From the NCBI RefSeq assembly GCF_003688995.1, contig NZ_PENI01000021.1, forward strand, positions 103,464 to 167,463: 64,000 bases of DNA. The letters are read 5' to 3'. The stretch is from Streptomyces shenzhenensis. GTDB taxonomy: Bacteria; Actinomycetota; Actinomycetes; Streptomycetales; Streptomycetaceae. Under the pieces are notes generated by a model. It ran no database searches and was not told where the DNA came from. It saw only the letters and a program-made list of their open reading frames with translations. Below are positions 41,613 to 49,746 of this stretch, piece after piece (the stretch's first letter is position 1; each line of letters opens with the position of its first letter). The translations under genes were made by a program, and so were the position numbers.

Positions 41613-43009
41613 CATCCAAGGAGCAGATCATTCCGGCACGCAACCGCCCCCTGATCTTCAACGCGTTCGAGATGACCGGTGTCGGCTACTACGCGCACGG
41701 CACCTGGACGCACCCCCGCAGTCACCGGGAAGGTTTCACCGATCTCTCGTTCTGGCTGGACCGCGCGCGCCAGTTCGAGGAGGGCCTGTTCGACGCGGTG
41801 TTCTTCGCGGACGTGCTCGGGGTCTACGACATCTACCGACGGTCCCCGGATCCCGCGATCCGCAGCGCCGTCGACTTCCCGCTGCTGGACCCGGTGACCG
41901 TCATCCCGGCCATGGCCGCGGTGACCCGGCACCTCGGGTTCGCGGTCACCGTCTCCACCACCTATGAGCACCCGTTCGCCCACGCACGCCGCTTCGCGAG
42001 TCTCGACCACCTCACCGGTGGCCGGATCGGCTGGAACGTCGTCACGTCCTATCTACCGAACGCCGCCCGCAACTTCGGCCTCTCCGAGATGCCGGGACAC
42101 GCGGTGCGCTACGCCCGGGCGGAGGAGTTCCTGGAGGTCTCCTACAAGCTCTGGGAGGGCAGCTGGCTCGACGACGCGGTGCTGTACGACAAGGACAACA
42201 CCGTCTACGCCGACCCGGCGAAGGTCCGGCGCATCGACCACCACGGGCAGCTGTTCGACGTGCAGGGCCCCTCGCTGGTGCCGCCGTCGCGGCAGCGCAC
42301 CCCGGTGATCTACCAGGCCGGAGCGTCCGAGCGGGGACGTGCCTTCGCCGGCCGTCATGCCGAAGCCGTCTTCGTCAACGGCACCAACCCCGGCGCGCTG
42401 ACCGCGGCAATCACCGCGATCCGTGACGCCGCCGAGGCCGCGGGCCGCCGGCGCGACGACCTGCGGGTGGTCACCGACCTGTCGGTGGTCATCGGCCGGA
42501 CCGAGGAGGAGGCCCGGCGCAAGGCGGATCTGGTGCGGCGCTCCCAGTCGGTCGAAGGCGCCCTGGCCGGCTTCGGCGGCGCCAGCGGCATCGACCTCTC
42601 CACCGCGTCCGGGAAGGAACGGCTCAGTCCCGCACCGGGCGAGCACTCCCAGTCCGAGGCCGCCCGGTTCACCAGGGAGAAGCAGACCCCCGACCGGGTG
42701 GACGACGTCGTCCGCCGCCTGACCGACCTCAGCCCGTACTCGGAGACCCTGATCGGCACGCCCGCACAGATCGCCGACGGCATCAGCCGGATAGCGGACA
42801 CCACCGGAGTCGACGGCTTCAACCTGCACGAGTTCGTCACGCCCGACGACTTCACCGAGTTCATCGAGTCCGTCGTGCCGATCCTGCAACGACGGGGCCT
42901 CTACCGCACCGCGTACGAGCCCGGCAGCCACCGTCACCGGCTGCTCGGTGCCGGCGACCGGGTGGCCGACACCCATCCCGCCGCGGCCTTCCGGGAGGTG
43001 TCGGCATGA
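41609..43009 (+). CDS. DszA/NtaA-type flavin-dependent monooxygenase
   Basis: A 466-aa TIM-barrel bacterial-luciferase-like monooxygenase. The pattern AHGTWTHP, FDAVFFADVLGVYD, WNVVTSYLPNAARNFG, YADPAKVRRIDHHGQLFDV and PVIYQAGASERGRAFAGRHA is that of the NtaA/SnaA/DszA family, where DszA cleaves C-S bonds of sulfones and NtaA cleaves C-N bonds, both with external FMNH2. No flavin reductase lies in the operon. It overlaps the permease before and the SfnB-like gene after by 4 bp each. Confidence 0.85.
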   Translation: MTSKEQIIPARNRPLIFNAFEMTGVGYYAHGTWTHPRSHREGFTDLSFWLDRARQFEEGLFDAVFFADVLGVYDIYRRSPDPAIRSAVDFPLLDPVTVIPAMAAVTRHLGFAVTVSTTYEHPFAHARRFASLDHLTGGRIGWNVVTSYLPNAARNFGLSEMPGHAVRYARAEEFLEVSYKLWEGSWLDDAVLYDKDNTVYADPAKVRRIDHHGQLFDVQGPSLVPPSRQRTPVIYQAGASERGRAFAGRHAEAVFVNGTNPGALTAAITAIRDAAEAAGRRRDDLRVVTDLSVVIGRTEEEARRKADLVRRSQSVEGALAGFGGASGIDLSTASGKERLSPAPGEHSQSEAARFTREKQTPDRVDDVVRRLTDLSPYSETLIGTPAQIADGISRIADTTGVDGFNLHEFVTPDDFTEFIESVVPILQRRGLYRTAYEPGSHRHRLLGAGDRVADTHPAAAFREVSA

Positions 43010-44193
43010 GTACCCCACCCGTGCCCGTCCTGGCATCGGCGTCCGAGGCCGTCCGGGCGGCTCACGACCTCGCCGCCGAACTCGCGGCGGACGCCTCGGC
43101 GCGCGATCGCGAGGGACGTTTCCCGTACCGGGCGGCGAGGCTGCTGTCGGAGTCGGGGCTGCTGGGCATCCGGATCCCCGCCGCATACGGGGGCGCCGGC
43201 GTGGACCAGCGGACCGTCGCCGAGGTCTTCCGCGTCCTGGCCGCAGCGGACGGTGCCCTGGCGCAGATCCCGCAAAGTCACTTCGCGTTCCTCGACGCGC
43301 TCCTCGTGGCCGGCGACGAGACGCTCCGGCGCGAGGTGTTCGCGGCGGTGCTCGCCGGAGCCCGCATCGGGAACGCCGCGAGCGAGCGGGGCGGCAGGAC
43401 GGCCGCCGATTTCCGCACCCGGGTCGTGCGGAGCGCGGACGGTCTGCGGCTGCAGGGCACCAAGCACTACGCCACCGGGGCGCTCGGCGCGCAGTGGATC
43501 GCCGTCTACGCGCTCCTCGACGACGAACTCACCGTCGTCTTCGTGCCGGGCGACGCCCCGGGCGTGCGCCTTGCGGATGACTGGGCCGGCATGGGACAGC
43601 GCGCCACGGGAAGCGGTACCGCCCGGTTCGACGACGTACCCGTGGCCGCACACCGGGTGATCAGGCCGTGGACCCAGCCCGCGGCGCGCCGCGGCTGGTG
43701 GCTCGCCGGCCGGCTCGCGCACACCGCCATCGACGTCGGCATCGCCGAGAACGCCCTGCACGACGGCCTCGCCTATCTGGCCACACGGGCGCGGGTCTCC
43801 CCGGGGCTGCCGTTCGACGCCCCTGGCGACGACCCGCTGATCCAGCACGGTGTCGGCGTGGCCGCCACCCGCACCCGTGCGGCACGGCTACTGCTGGCGG
43901 ATGCGGCCCGCGCGGTCGACCTGGCCTGGAACAGCGACGAGGACACGGACGTCCGCGAGGCACGCCTCGTCCTCGACCAGGCGAAGGCGTTCGCCGCCGA
44001 CGTCGCCGTCGAGGTGTCCAGTGACCTGTTCAGCTGGACGGGCACCAGCGCCACCGACGACCGGCACAACCTGCACCGGCACTGGCGCAACGCCCGTACC
44101 CACACCCTTCACGATCCGAACGGCTGGAAGTACGCCTCCGCCGGCGCGGCCCTCGTCCGCCAGGCCCAGGAGGCCCGCGCCGCAGGCGACTGA
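43006..44193 (+). CDS. SfnB/DszC-like flavin monooxygenase (acyl-CoA dehydrogenase fold)
   Basis: A 395-aa protein with the acyl-CoA-dehydrogenase fold but no CoA-site features. GIRIPAAYGGAGVDQRT, ALAQIPQSHFAFLDAL, GNAASERGGRTAADFRT and the C-terminal DLFSWTGTSATDDRHNLHRH resemble SfnB and DszC, which use reduced flavin and O2 to oxidise sulfur. It is translationally coupled to the DszA-like gene. The pair could S-oxidise a substrate and then cleave the C-S bond. An N-oxygenase role is an alternative. Confidence 0.8.
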   Translation: MSTPPVPVLASASEAVRAAHDLAAELAADASARDREGRFPYRAARLLSESGLLGIRIPAAYGGAGVDQRTVAEVFRVLAAADGALAQIPQSHFAFLDALLVAGDETLRREVFAAVLAGARIGNAASERGGRTAADFRTRVVRSADGLRLQGTKHYATGALGAQWIAVYALLDDELTVVFVPGDAPGVRLADDWAGMGQRATGSGTARFDDVPVAAHRVIRPWTQPAARRGWWLAGRLAHTAIDVGIAENALHDGLAYLATRARVSPGLPFDAPGDDPLIQHGVGVAATRTRAARLLLADAARAVDLAWNSDEDTDVREARLVLDQAKAFAADVAVEVSSDLFSWTGTSATDDRHNLHRHWRNARTHTLHDPNGWKYASAGAALVRQAQEARAAGD

Positions 44194-44279
44194 GGCCGAT
44201 CCCGGACACCCCGTCGCCGCAGCGCGCGGCGCGGCCGAGAACTCCGTGCCCGACCACCCCGACGCCCTCATGGAGAACC

Positions 44280-45350
44280 ATGTCGAACACCGCCACCTTC
44301 AACGACGAGCGCCCCGACCCGCACGACGTCTTCCGCGCCGACCCGCGCCGCGCCGCCGAGGTCGAGTACCGACGCGCCGGCCGCAGCGGTCTGCTGCTGC
44401 CCCCCATCAGTCTCGGCCTGTGGTACGGGTACGGGGACGACCGGGCGTTCCAGACACAGCGGGACCTGATCCGCTACGCCTTCGACCACGGTGTCACCCA
44501 CTTCGACCTGGCCAACAACTACGGCCCGCCCCCGGGCGCCGCCGAGGAGAACTTCGGGCGGGTACTGCGCAAGGACCTGCGTCCCTACCGCAACGAACTG
44601 GTCATCACCACCAAGGCAGGCTGGCCGATGTGGCCCGGCCCCTACGGCCGCCTCGGCTCGGCCAAGTACCTGCTCACCAGCCTCGACGAGTCCCTGGAGC
44701 GGCTCGGCGTCGACCACGTCGACATCTTCTACTCCCACCGCTACGACCCGGACACCCCGTTGGAGGAGACCATCGGGGCGCTCGACGCCGCCGTACGGGC
44801 CGGCAAGGCCCTGTATGTGGGTATCTCCTCCTACTCGGCCGCGCGCACCAAGGAGGCGATCGCCGTCGCGCGGAGTCTCGGCACACCGCTGGCGGTCCAC
44901 CAGCCCTCGTACTCGCTGCTGAACCGGTGGATCGAGACCGAACTGCTGGACACACTGGGCGAGGCCGGCATCGGCTCCGCCGTGTTCACACCGCTGGCCC
45001 AGGGCCTGCTCACCGACCGTTACCTGGATGGTTTCGACGGGGTGCGGCGCAGCGGCGCGCGTCCCACGCTGCCCGCTGCGGCGCTGACCGACGCCACCCT
45101 GGTGAAGCTGCGGGCCCTGAACCAGATCGCCGAGCGCCGCGGCCAGACCCTCGCACAGCTCGCGCTCGCCTGGGTGCTGCGTGACACCCGGGTCACGACC
45201 GCCGTGGTCGGCGCGGTCAGCGTGGAGCAACTCCGCGACAATCTCGACGCGTTGACGAACCTCTCCTTCACCGAGAAGGAACTCGCCGAGATCGACGAGC
45301 ACGCTGTCGAGGCCGGGGTCAACCCCTGGACGGCCTCGTCCGAGCTGTGA
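44280..45350 (+). CDS. Aldo-keto reductase (YghZ/AKR14-like)
   Basis: A 356-aa AKR barrel starting EVEYRRAGRSGLLLPPISLG. The catalytic tetrad is visible as Asp and Tyr in FDLANNYG, Lys in VITTKAG and His in FYSHRYDPD; AWVLRDTRVTTAVVGAVS forms the NADP-binding end. YghZ-type members reduce L-glyceraldehyde 3-phosphate and related aldehydes. It could reduce an aldehyde freed by monooxygenase cleavage. It starts 86 bp after the SfnB-like gene and overlaps the oxidase gene by 4 bp. Confidence 0.88.
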   Translation: MSNTATFNDERPDPHDVFRADPRRAAEVEYRRAGRSGLLLPPISLGLWYGYGDDRAFQTQRDLIRYAFDHGVTHFDLANNYGPPPGAAEENFGRVLRKDLRPYRNELVITTKAGWPMWPGPYGRLGSAKYLLTSLDESLERLGVDHVDIFYSHRYDPDTPLEETIGALDAAVRAGKALYVGISSYSAARTKEAIAVARSLGTPLAVHQPSYSLLNRWIETELLDTLGEAGIGSAVFTPLAQGLLTDRYLDGFDGVRRSGARPTLPAAALTDATLVKLRALNQIAERRGQTLAQLALAWVLRDTRVTTAVVGAVSVEQLRDNLDALTNLSFTEKELAEIDEHAVEAGVNPWTASSEL

Positions 45351-46567
45351 CCGGCGACAGCGCCGCGGCGGTCCGGAGCGGGTCCTTCGCGCCCGTGCGC
45401 ACGGATGTCGTGGTGATCGGCCTCGGCGCGTTCGGCTCGGCCGCCCTGTGGCGCCTGGCCGAGCGGGGGGTCGATGTGGTGGGCCTGGAGCGTTTCGGGG
45501 TGGGGCACCCGTTCGGCTCGTCGCACGGCATCACCCGGCTGTTCCGGGTCGCCTGCCAGGAGCATCCCGGGTTGTCCCCGATCGCGGGCAGGACCCGCGA
45601 CCTGTGGCACGAACTCGAAGACCGGTACGGGCAGGAGCTGGTGCGGCAGAGCGGATGCCTGAGCGTGGGCTCACCGGGATCCACGCCGATCACCGGGACC
45701 CTCGCCGCCGCGGCCGGCGCGGGCCTCCCGGTGGTCCGCCTGGGGCACGACGAACTCGTCGCCCGCTACCCGCAGTACGCCGGTCTGGGCGCCACCGACG
45801 AGGCGGTCCTCGACCCGGAGGCCGGGATCTGCTTCCCCGAGCGGGCCGTGCGCGCCCATGTGCGCGCGGCGTCCGAGCACGGGGCCGTGGTCTACACGGA
45901 CACGCGGGTGGTCCGTCTCGAACTCACCGCGGACGGCGTCGTCGCGCACACACCGACCACACGTGTGGTCGCCCGGCAGGCCGTCGTCAGCGCAGGGGCC
46001 TGGCTCGGACAGCTGGTCCCCGGCCTGCCCCTGCAACCGCGCCGCGTCCCCCTGTTCTGGTTCCGGGCCCGTGACCCGCGGGACGAGGGGTTCGCTCTGG
46101 AACGGTTCCCGGCGTTCATCCGGCAGCTCCCGGACGGCCGGGTGCTGTGGGGGCACGGCTCGGACAGCCGGGAGGGCTTCGGCATCAAGATCGGGATGGA
46201 GGATCAGGGGCACAACTTCTCGGACACCGATCCCGACGAGGTGGACCGCGGCATCCATCCGGACACGGACATCGCCCAGCTGTCCGCGTGGGTCGCCGAC
46301 GCGTTCCCCGGTGTCGATCCGGTACCGGCCGGCGCGGCCCCCTGCATGATCACCACGACCCCGGACCACCAGTTCGTCGTCGGACGGCCCGGCGGCGACC
46401 CGCGTCTGGTGGTCGCCGGCGGGGACTCGGGCCACGGCTTCAAGCACGCCGCCGGCATCGGGGAGCTGCTGGCCGGATGCACGCTGGGCGAGACTCCGTA
46501 CACCGACGTCGGATTCCTCTCCCCCGACCGCTTTCCCGCCTCGGGCAACGGACCGTCACCGAGCTGA
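45347..46567 (+). CDS. Sarcosine-oxidase/N-methyltryptophan-oxidase-like flavoenzyme
   Basis: A 406-aa FAD amine oxidase. VVIGLGAFGSAALWRLAERG is the dinucleotide-binding motif; GSSHGITRLFR and the Cys in APCMITTTPDHQFVV, at the position that covalently binds FAD in monomeric sarcosine oxidase, are present. It oxidises secondary N-methyl or cyclic amino acids to imines with H2O2. The start is GTG at 45347 (GTGA overlap). It ends the GntR-linked operon and suggests the imported compound carries an amine or N-methyl amino-acid part. Confidence 0.85.
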   Translation: MTGDSAAAVRSGSFAPVRTDVVVIGLGAFGSAALWRLAERGVDVVGLERFGVGHPFGSSHGITRLFRVACQEHPGLSPIAGRTRDLWHELEDRYGQELVRQSGCLSVGSPGSTPITGTLAAAAGAGLPVVRLGHDELVARYPQYAGLGATDEAVLDPEAGICFPERAVRAHVRAASEHGAVVYTDTRVVRLELTADGVVAHTPTTRVVARQAVVSAGAWLGQLVPGLPLQPRRVPLFWFRARDPRDEGFALERFPAFIRQLPDGRVLWGHGSDSREGFGIKIGMEDQGHNFSDTDPDEVDRGIHPDTDIAQLSAWVADAFPGVDPVPAGAAPCMITTTPDHQFVVGRPGGDPRLVVAGGDSGHGFKHAAGIGELLAGCTLGETPYTDVGFLSPDRFPASGNGPSPS

Positions 46568-46584
46568 CCCGGTCCCGCGCCCGG

Positions 46585-47481
46585 TTACCGCCGGCCCTGA
46601 AGAAAGGCGTCCAGCAGTGTCGCGGTCCGGGCGGGGGCTTCTTCGGGCACGTAGTGGTCGCAGGGCAGTGCCCGGCCCTGTACGTCCGTGCCGTACGCGC
46701 GCCAGACGTCGAGGACGTCGTAGGTGCGGCCGACGAAGCTGTGCTCGCCCCACAGGGCCAGCAGGGGACACGTGACGCGGCGGCCCGCGGCGGCGTCCGC
46801 GTCGTCGTGGACGAGGTCGATGCTCGCGGCGGCGCGGTAGTCCTCGCACGAGGCGTGGATGGCTGCCGGGTCGGAGAAGCAGCGCACGTATTCGTCCTGC
46901 GCGATCGGGCTGATGGGGGTTCCGCCATGGTGGCGGGCGCCCATGCGGGTGCGGACCCAGAAGCCGGGGTCGGCGCCGATGAGGTGTTCGGGGATGTTGT
47001 TGCCGGCGGCGAGGAAGTACCAGTGGTAGTAGCCGAGCCCGAAGTCGCTGTCGGCGTGCCGGAACGCGTGCCGGGTGGGCACGATGTCCAGGACGGCCAG
47101 CGCCGTGACGGCGTGCGGATGGTCCAGGGCGAGGCGGTGTCCGACCCGGCCGCCGCGGTCGTGGCCGACGACCGCGAAGCGGTCGAAGCCCAGTTCCCGC
47201 ATCACCAGAAGCTGATCGTGTGCCATCCAGCGCTTGGCGTAGGCGGCGTGGTCAGGGCCGGAGTGCGGCTTGTCGCTGTCGCCGTAGCCGCGCAGATCGG
47301 TCAGGACCACCGTGTGCCGTGCGGCCAGCAGCGGAGCCACGTGGTGCCAGATCAGATGCGTCTGCGGGTAGCCGTGCAGCAGCAGCACCGGCGGGCCGTC
47401 TCCACCGACGCGGACATTGATGCGTACGCCCTCGGCGTCCACGAGACGGTGGGCGAACTCAGCGGGTAGCAGGTCGGTCAT
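46585..47481 (-). CDS. Haloacetate-dehalogenase-like alpha/beta hydrolase
   Basis: A 298-aa hydrolase. VLLLHGYPQTHLIWHHVAP (oxyanion region), DLRGYGDSDKP, GHDRGGRVGHRLALDHP with the nucleophile Asp, and DHYVPEEAP with the His fit haloacetate dehalogenases; HW in YYHWYFLA and LIGADPGFW match the halide-binding region of fluoroacetate dehalogenase. Epoxide hydrolases are close relatives, so the substrate is not certain. The Met at 47481 is chosen over the open frame to 47634. It is divergent from the LysR gene. Confidence 0.82.
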   Translation of the reverse strand: MTDLLPAEFAHRLVDAEGVRINVRVGGDGPPVLLLHGYPQTHLIWHHVAPLLAARHTVVLTDLRGYGDSDKPHSGPDHAAYAKRWMAHDQLLVMRELGFDRFAVVGHDRGGRVGHRLALDHPHAVTALAVLDIVPTRHAFRHADSDFGLGYYHWYFLAAGNNIPEHLIGADPGFWVRTRMGARHHGGTPISPIAQDEYVRCFSDPAAIHASCEDYRAAASIDLVHDDADAAAGRRVTCPLLALWGEHSFVGRTYDVLDVWRAYGTDVQGRALPCDHYVPEEAPARTATLLDAFLQGRR

Positions 47482-47538
47482 GCCCCGATCACAGCAGCCC
47501 GCAGAGTGCCGGTCCAAGACTGTTTGGCGACCATGCTT

Positions 47539-47553
47539 ATAGGGGCAACCTAT
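47539..47553. promoter_or_regulatory. LysR-type dyad ATAGG-N5-CCTAT, site 1
   Basis: ATAGGGGCAACCTAT is a T-N11-A dyad in the 97-bp space between the divergent LysR and hydrolase genes. The same dyad recurs at 48468-48482. Confidence 0.62.
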
Positions 47554-47578
47554 GTGACCCCTTGAGCGGAGGACGGCG

Positions 47579-48484
47579 ATGGATGTCAGGCAGCTCGAGT
47601 ACTTTCTGGCCGTGGTCGACCACGGCGGCTTCAACCGTGCGGCCTCGGCGCTCTATCTGGCCCAGCCCTCCCTGTCGCAGGCGATCCAGACGCTGGAGCG
47701 CGACCTGGGCAGTGAACTCTTCCACCGCATCGGCCGCAAGGCCGTGCTGACCGAGGCGGGGACCGCCCTGATCGAACCGGCCCGCGCGGCCGTCCGCAGT
47801 CTGGAGATGGCGCGGGCGACGGTGGAATCCGTGCACGGCCTGCGCAGTGGGCAGGTGGACATCGCGGCGATGCCCTCCCAGTCCATCGAGCCGCTCACCA
47901 GCATGATCAGGCGCTTCACGGAGCGATACCCGCAGGTTTCCGTGGCGATCCAGGCTGCCTTCACCCCGGGAGATGTCACCGCGACGGTGCGCACCGGGAA
48001 GGCCGAGCTGGGGCTGGTGGCCGGCCCCGCGCCGCTCCCGGCGACCGATGTGCGGCCCTATCGGATCCTGGAGCAGAGGTTCGTTCTGCTCGCCCCGCCC
48101 GACGGGCCCTTTCCGCCCGGGTCGCCCGTTCGGCAGGAGCAGCTTGCCGGACAGCGTCTGATCGTCGGTCAGCAGGGGACCGGCATGCGTCAGTACGTCG
48201 ATGACCTTCGTACGGCGGGAGTCGAGTGGACGGTCGCCGTGGAGAGTGAGCATCGCATCGCGATCCTGCCGCTCGTGCTCGGCGGCGTCGGCCTGGCCGT
48301 GGTGACCGACGCGTGGCGCGACTTCGCCGAACAGGCCGGGGCGCTCGTGCTGGACATCGAGCCGGCGACCAGCCTGCACATCGCGCTGCTCAGCAGGAAA
48401 ACAGCGCTGACCCCGGCTGCGCAGGCGTTCCTGACCTGTGCGGCAGAGGGTGCCGACGGCACGATGGATAGGCGTGTCCTATAA
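47579..48484 (+). CDS. LysR-family regulator
   Basis: A 301-aa regulator with the N-terminal helix-turn-helix DVRQLEYFLAVVDHGGFNRA then LAQPSLSQAIQTLERDLG (2-51), followed by a type II binding-protein-like sensor (SGQVDIAAMPSQSIEPL, GKAELGLVAGP, LVLGGVGLAVV). CGGAGG precedes the ATG. It is divergent from the hydrolase gene and upstream of the dehydrogenase gene; matching dyads before itself and before the dehydrogenase suggest it controls all three. Confidence 0.9.
   Translation: MDVRQLEYFLAVVDHGGFNRAASALYLAQPSLSQAIQTLERDLGSELFHRIGRKAVLTEAGTALIEPARAAVRSLEMARATVESVHGLRSGQVDIAAMPSQSIEPLTSMIRRFTERYPQVSVAIQAAFTPGDVTATVRTGKAELGLVAGPAPLPATDVRPYRILEQRFVLLAPPDGPFPPGSPVRQEQLAGQRLIVGQQGTGMRQYVDDLRTAGVEWTVAVESEHRIAILPLVLGGVGLAVVTDAWRDFAEQAGALVLDIEPATSLHIALLSRKTALTPAAQAFLTCAAEGADGTMDRRVL
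48468..48482. promoter_or_regulatory. LysR-type dyad ATAGG-N5-CCTAT, site 2
   Basis: ATAGGCGTGTCCTAT spans the last codons of the LysR gene, 58 bp before the dehydrogenase ATG. It matches site 1 at both arms and spacing, extended by AAG on one side as site 1 is by CTT on the other. Confidence 0.62.
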
Positions 48485-48540
48485 GCGACATGGACAGCCC
48501 GTCTTGGACGTGCCGACGTGCCGCTTGCTGCAATCCAGAC

Positions 48541-49596
48541 ATGACGAACCACCGCATCGCCCTCATCCCCGGTGACGGGATCGGCACCGAGGTGCTGCCC
48601 GCCGCCCGCCGTGTCCTGGACGCCGTCGCCGCCCGGCACGGCCTCGCCTTCTCCTACGACGAGTTCGACTGGTCCTGTGCGCGCTATCTGCGCGAGGGCG
48701 CGATGATGCCCGACGACGGTCTGGATCAGCTCCGCAACCATGACGCGATCCTCCTGGGCGCCGTCGGATACCCCGGCGTGCCGGACCACGTCTCCCTGTG
48801 GGGTCTGCTGATCCCCATCCGCCGCGGCTTCCGCCAGTACGTCAACCTGCGGCCGATCCGCGTCTTCGAGGGAGTGGCAAGCCCTCTGCGCACCGCCGAG
48901 CCCGGCGAGGTCGACTTCGTGGTGGTGCGAGAGAACGTGGAAGGCGAGTACAGCGAGATCGGCGGCCGTATGAACCGCGGATTCCCCGATGAAATGGCCG
49001 TCCAGGAGGCCGTGTTCACCCGCGCCGGGGTCAACCGAGTGCTCGACTACGCCTTCGGCCTGGCCGCTCGGCGTGGTGGCCGTCTGACCTCGGCCACCAA
49101 GTCCAACGGCATCGTGCACACGATGCCCTTCTGGGACGAGCTCGTGAACGAGCGTGCCCAACTCCATCCCCTTGTGCCGTGGGACCAGGAGCACGTCGAC
49201 GCACTGGCCGCGAAGTTCGTCCTCGATCCCGCGCGCTACGACGTCGTCGTCGGGTCGAACTTGTTCGGCGACATCCTCAGCGACCTCGCCGCCGCCGTCG
49301 CGGGCAGCATCGGCATCGCCCCCGCCGCCAACCTCAACCCCGAGCGGGAATTCCCCTCCATGTTCGAGCCGGTGCACGGTTCCGCGCCGGACATCGCCGG
49401 ACGCGGCATCGCCAACCCGCTCGGCGCGATCTGGTCCGCCGCCATGATGCTCGACCATCTCGGCCATCCGGCCGCGGCCACCGACATCACGGACGCGATC
49501 GCCGCCGTCCTCGCCGAGACGTCCGTGCGGACCCCGGACCTCGGCGGCTCCGCCGGCACCTCGGAGTTCACCGAGAAGCTCCTCGAACTCCTCTGA
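48541..49596 (+). CDS. Tartrate/D-malate-type decarboxylating dehydrogenase
   Basis: A 351-aa beta-decarboxylating dehydrogenase: IALIPGDGIGTEV at the start, YVNLRPIRVFEGV and VRENVEGEYSEIGG substrate blocks, ATKSNGI and GSNLFGDILSDLAAA for metal and cofactor. GYPGVPDHVSLWGLLIPIRRG favours the tartrate dehydrogenase/D-malate group over isopropylmalate dehydrogenase. It would oxidise a 2-hydroxy-acid with NAD and lose CO2. No strong ribosome site precedes the ATG at 48541. Likely controlled by the adjacent LysR protein. Confidence 0.85.
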   Translation: MTNHRIALIPGDGIGTEVLPAARRVLDAVAARHGLAFSYDEFDWSCARYLREGAMMPDDGLDQLRNHDAILLGAVGYPGVPDHVSLWGLLIPIRRGFRQYVNLRPIRVFEGVASPLRTAEPGEVDFVVVRENVEGEYSEIGGRMNRGFPDEMAVQEAVFTRAGVNRVLDYAFGLAARRGGRLTSATKSNGIVHTMPFWDELVNERAQLHPLVPWDQEHVDALAAKFVLDPARYDVVVGSNLFGDILSDLAAAVAGSIGIAPAANLNPEREFPSMFEPVHGSAPDIAGRGIANPLGAIWSAAMMLDHLGHPAAATDITDAIAAVLAETSVRTPDLGGSAGTSEFTEKLLELL

Positions 49597-49640
49597 CGTG
49601 CTGCGGGCGGCGGCCGACGCAAGGCCGCCTCACCACGACA

Positions 49641-49660
49641 GTTAGCAATGCATGTTGACT
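49641..49660. promoter_or_regulatory. Candidate TetR-type site before the M20 peptidase
   Basis: TTAGCAATGCATGTTGACT lies in a distinctly A+T-rich patch upstream of the peptidase. GCAATGCA recurs at 51695-51702 and TTAGCAATG, inverted, at 51726-51735 beside the TetR gene. Confidence 0.4.
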
Positions 49661-49746
49661 ATCTTCTAGACTAGGAGCATGGTGATGCTCCCGGAATCCC
49701 GGCGGCTCGCGGCCGGCCGGGCCGTCATCGACCAGAAGGAGCCCCC

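Noticed and set aside
37563..46567. Exact match to a sulfoquinovose sulfo-SMO operon
   Set aside because: There is no sulfoquinovosidase or flavin reductase, and the monooxygenase is DszA/NtaA-type rather than SsuD-type, so only a loose analogy is claimed.
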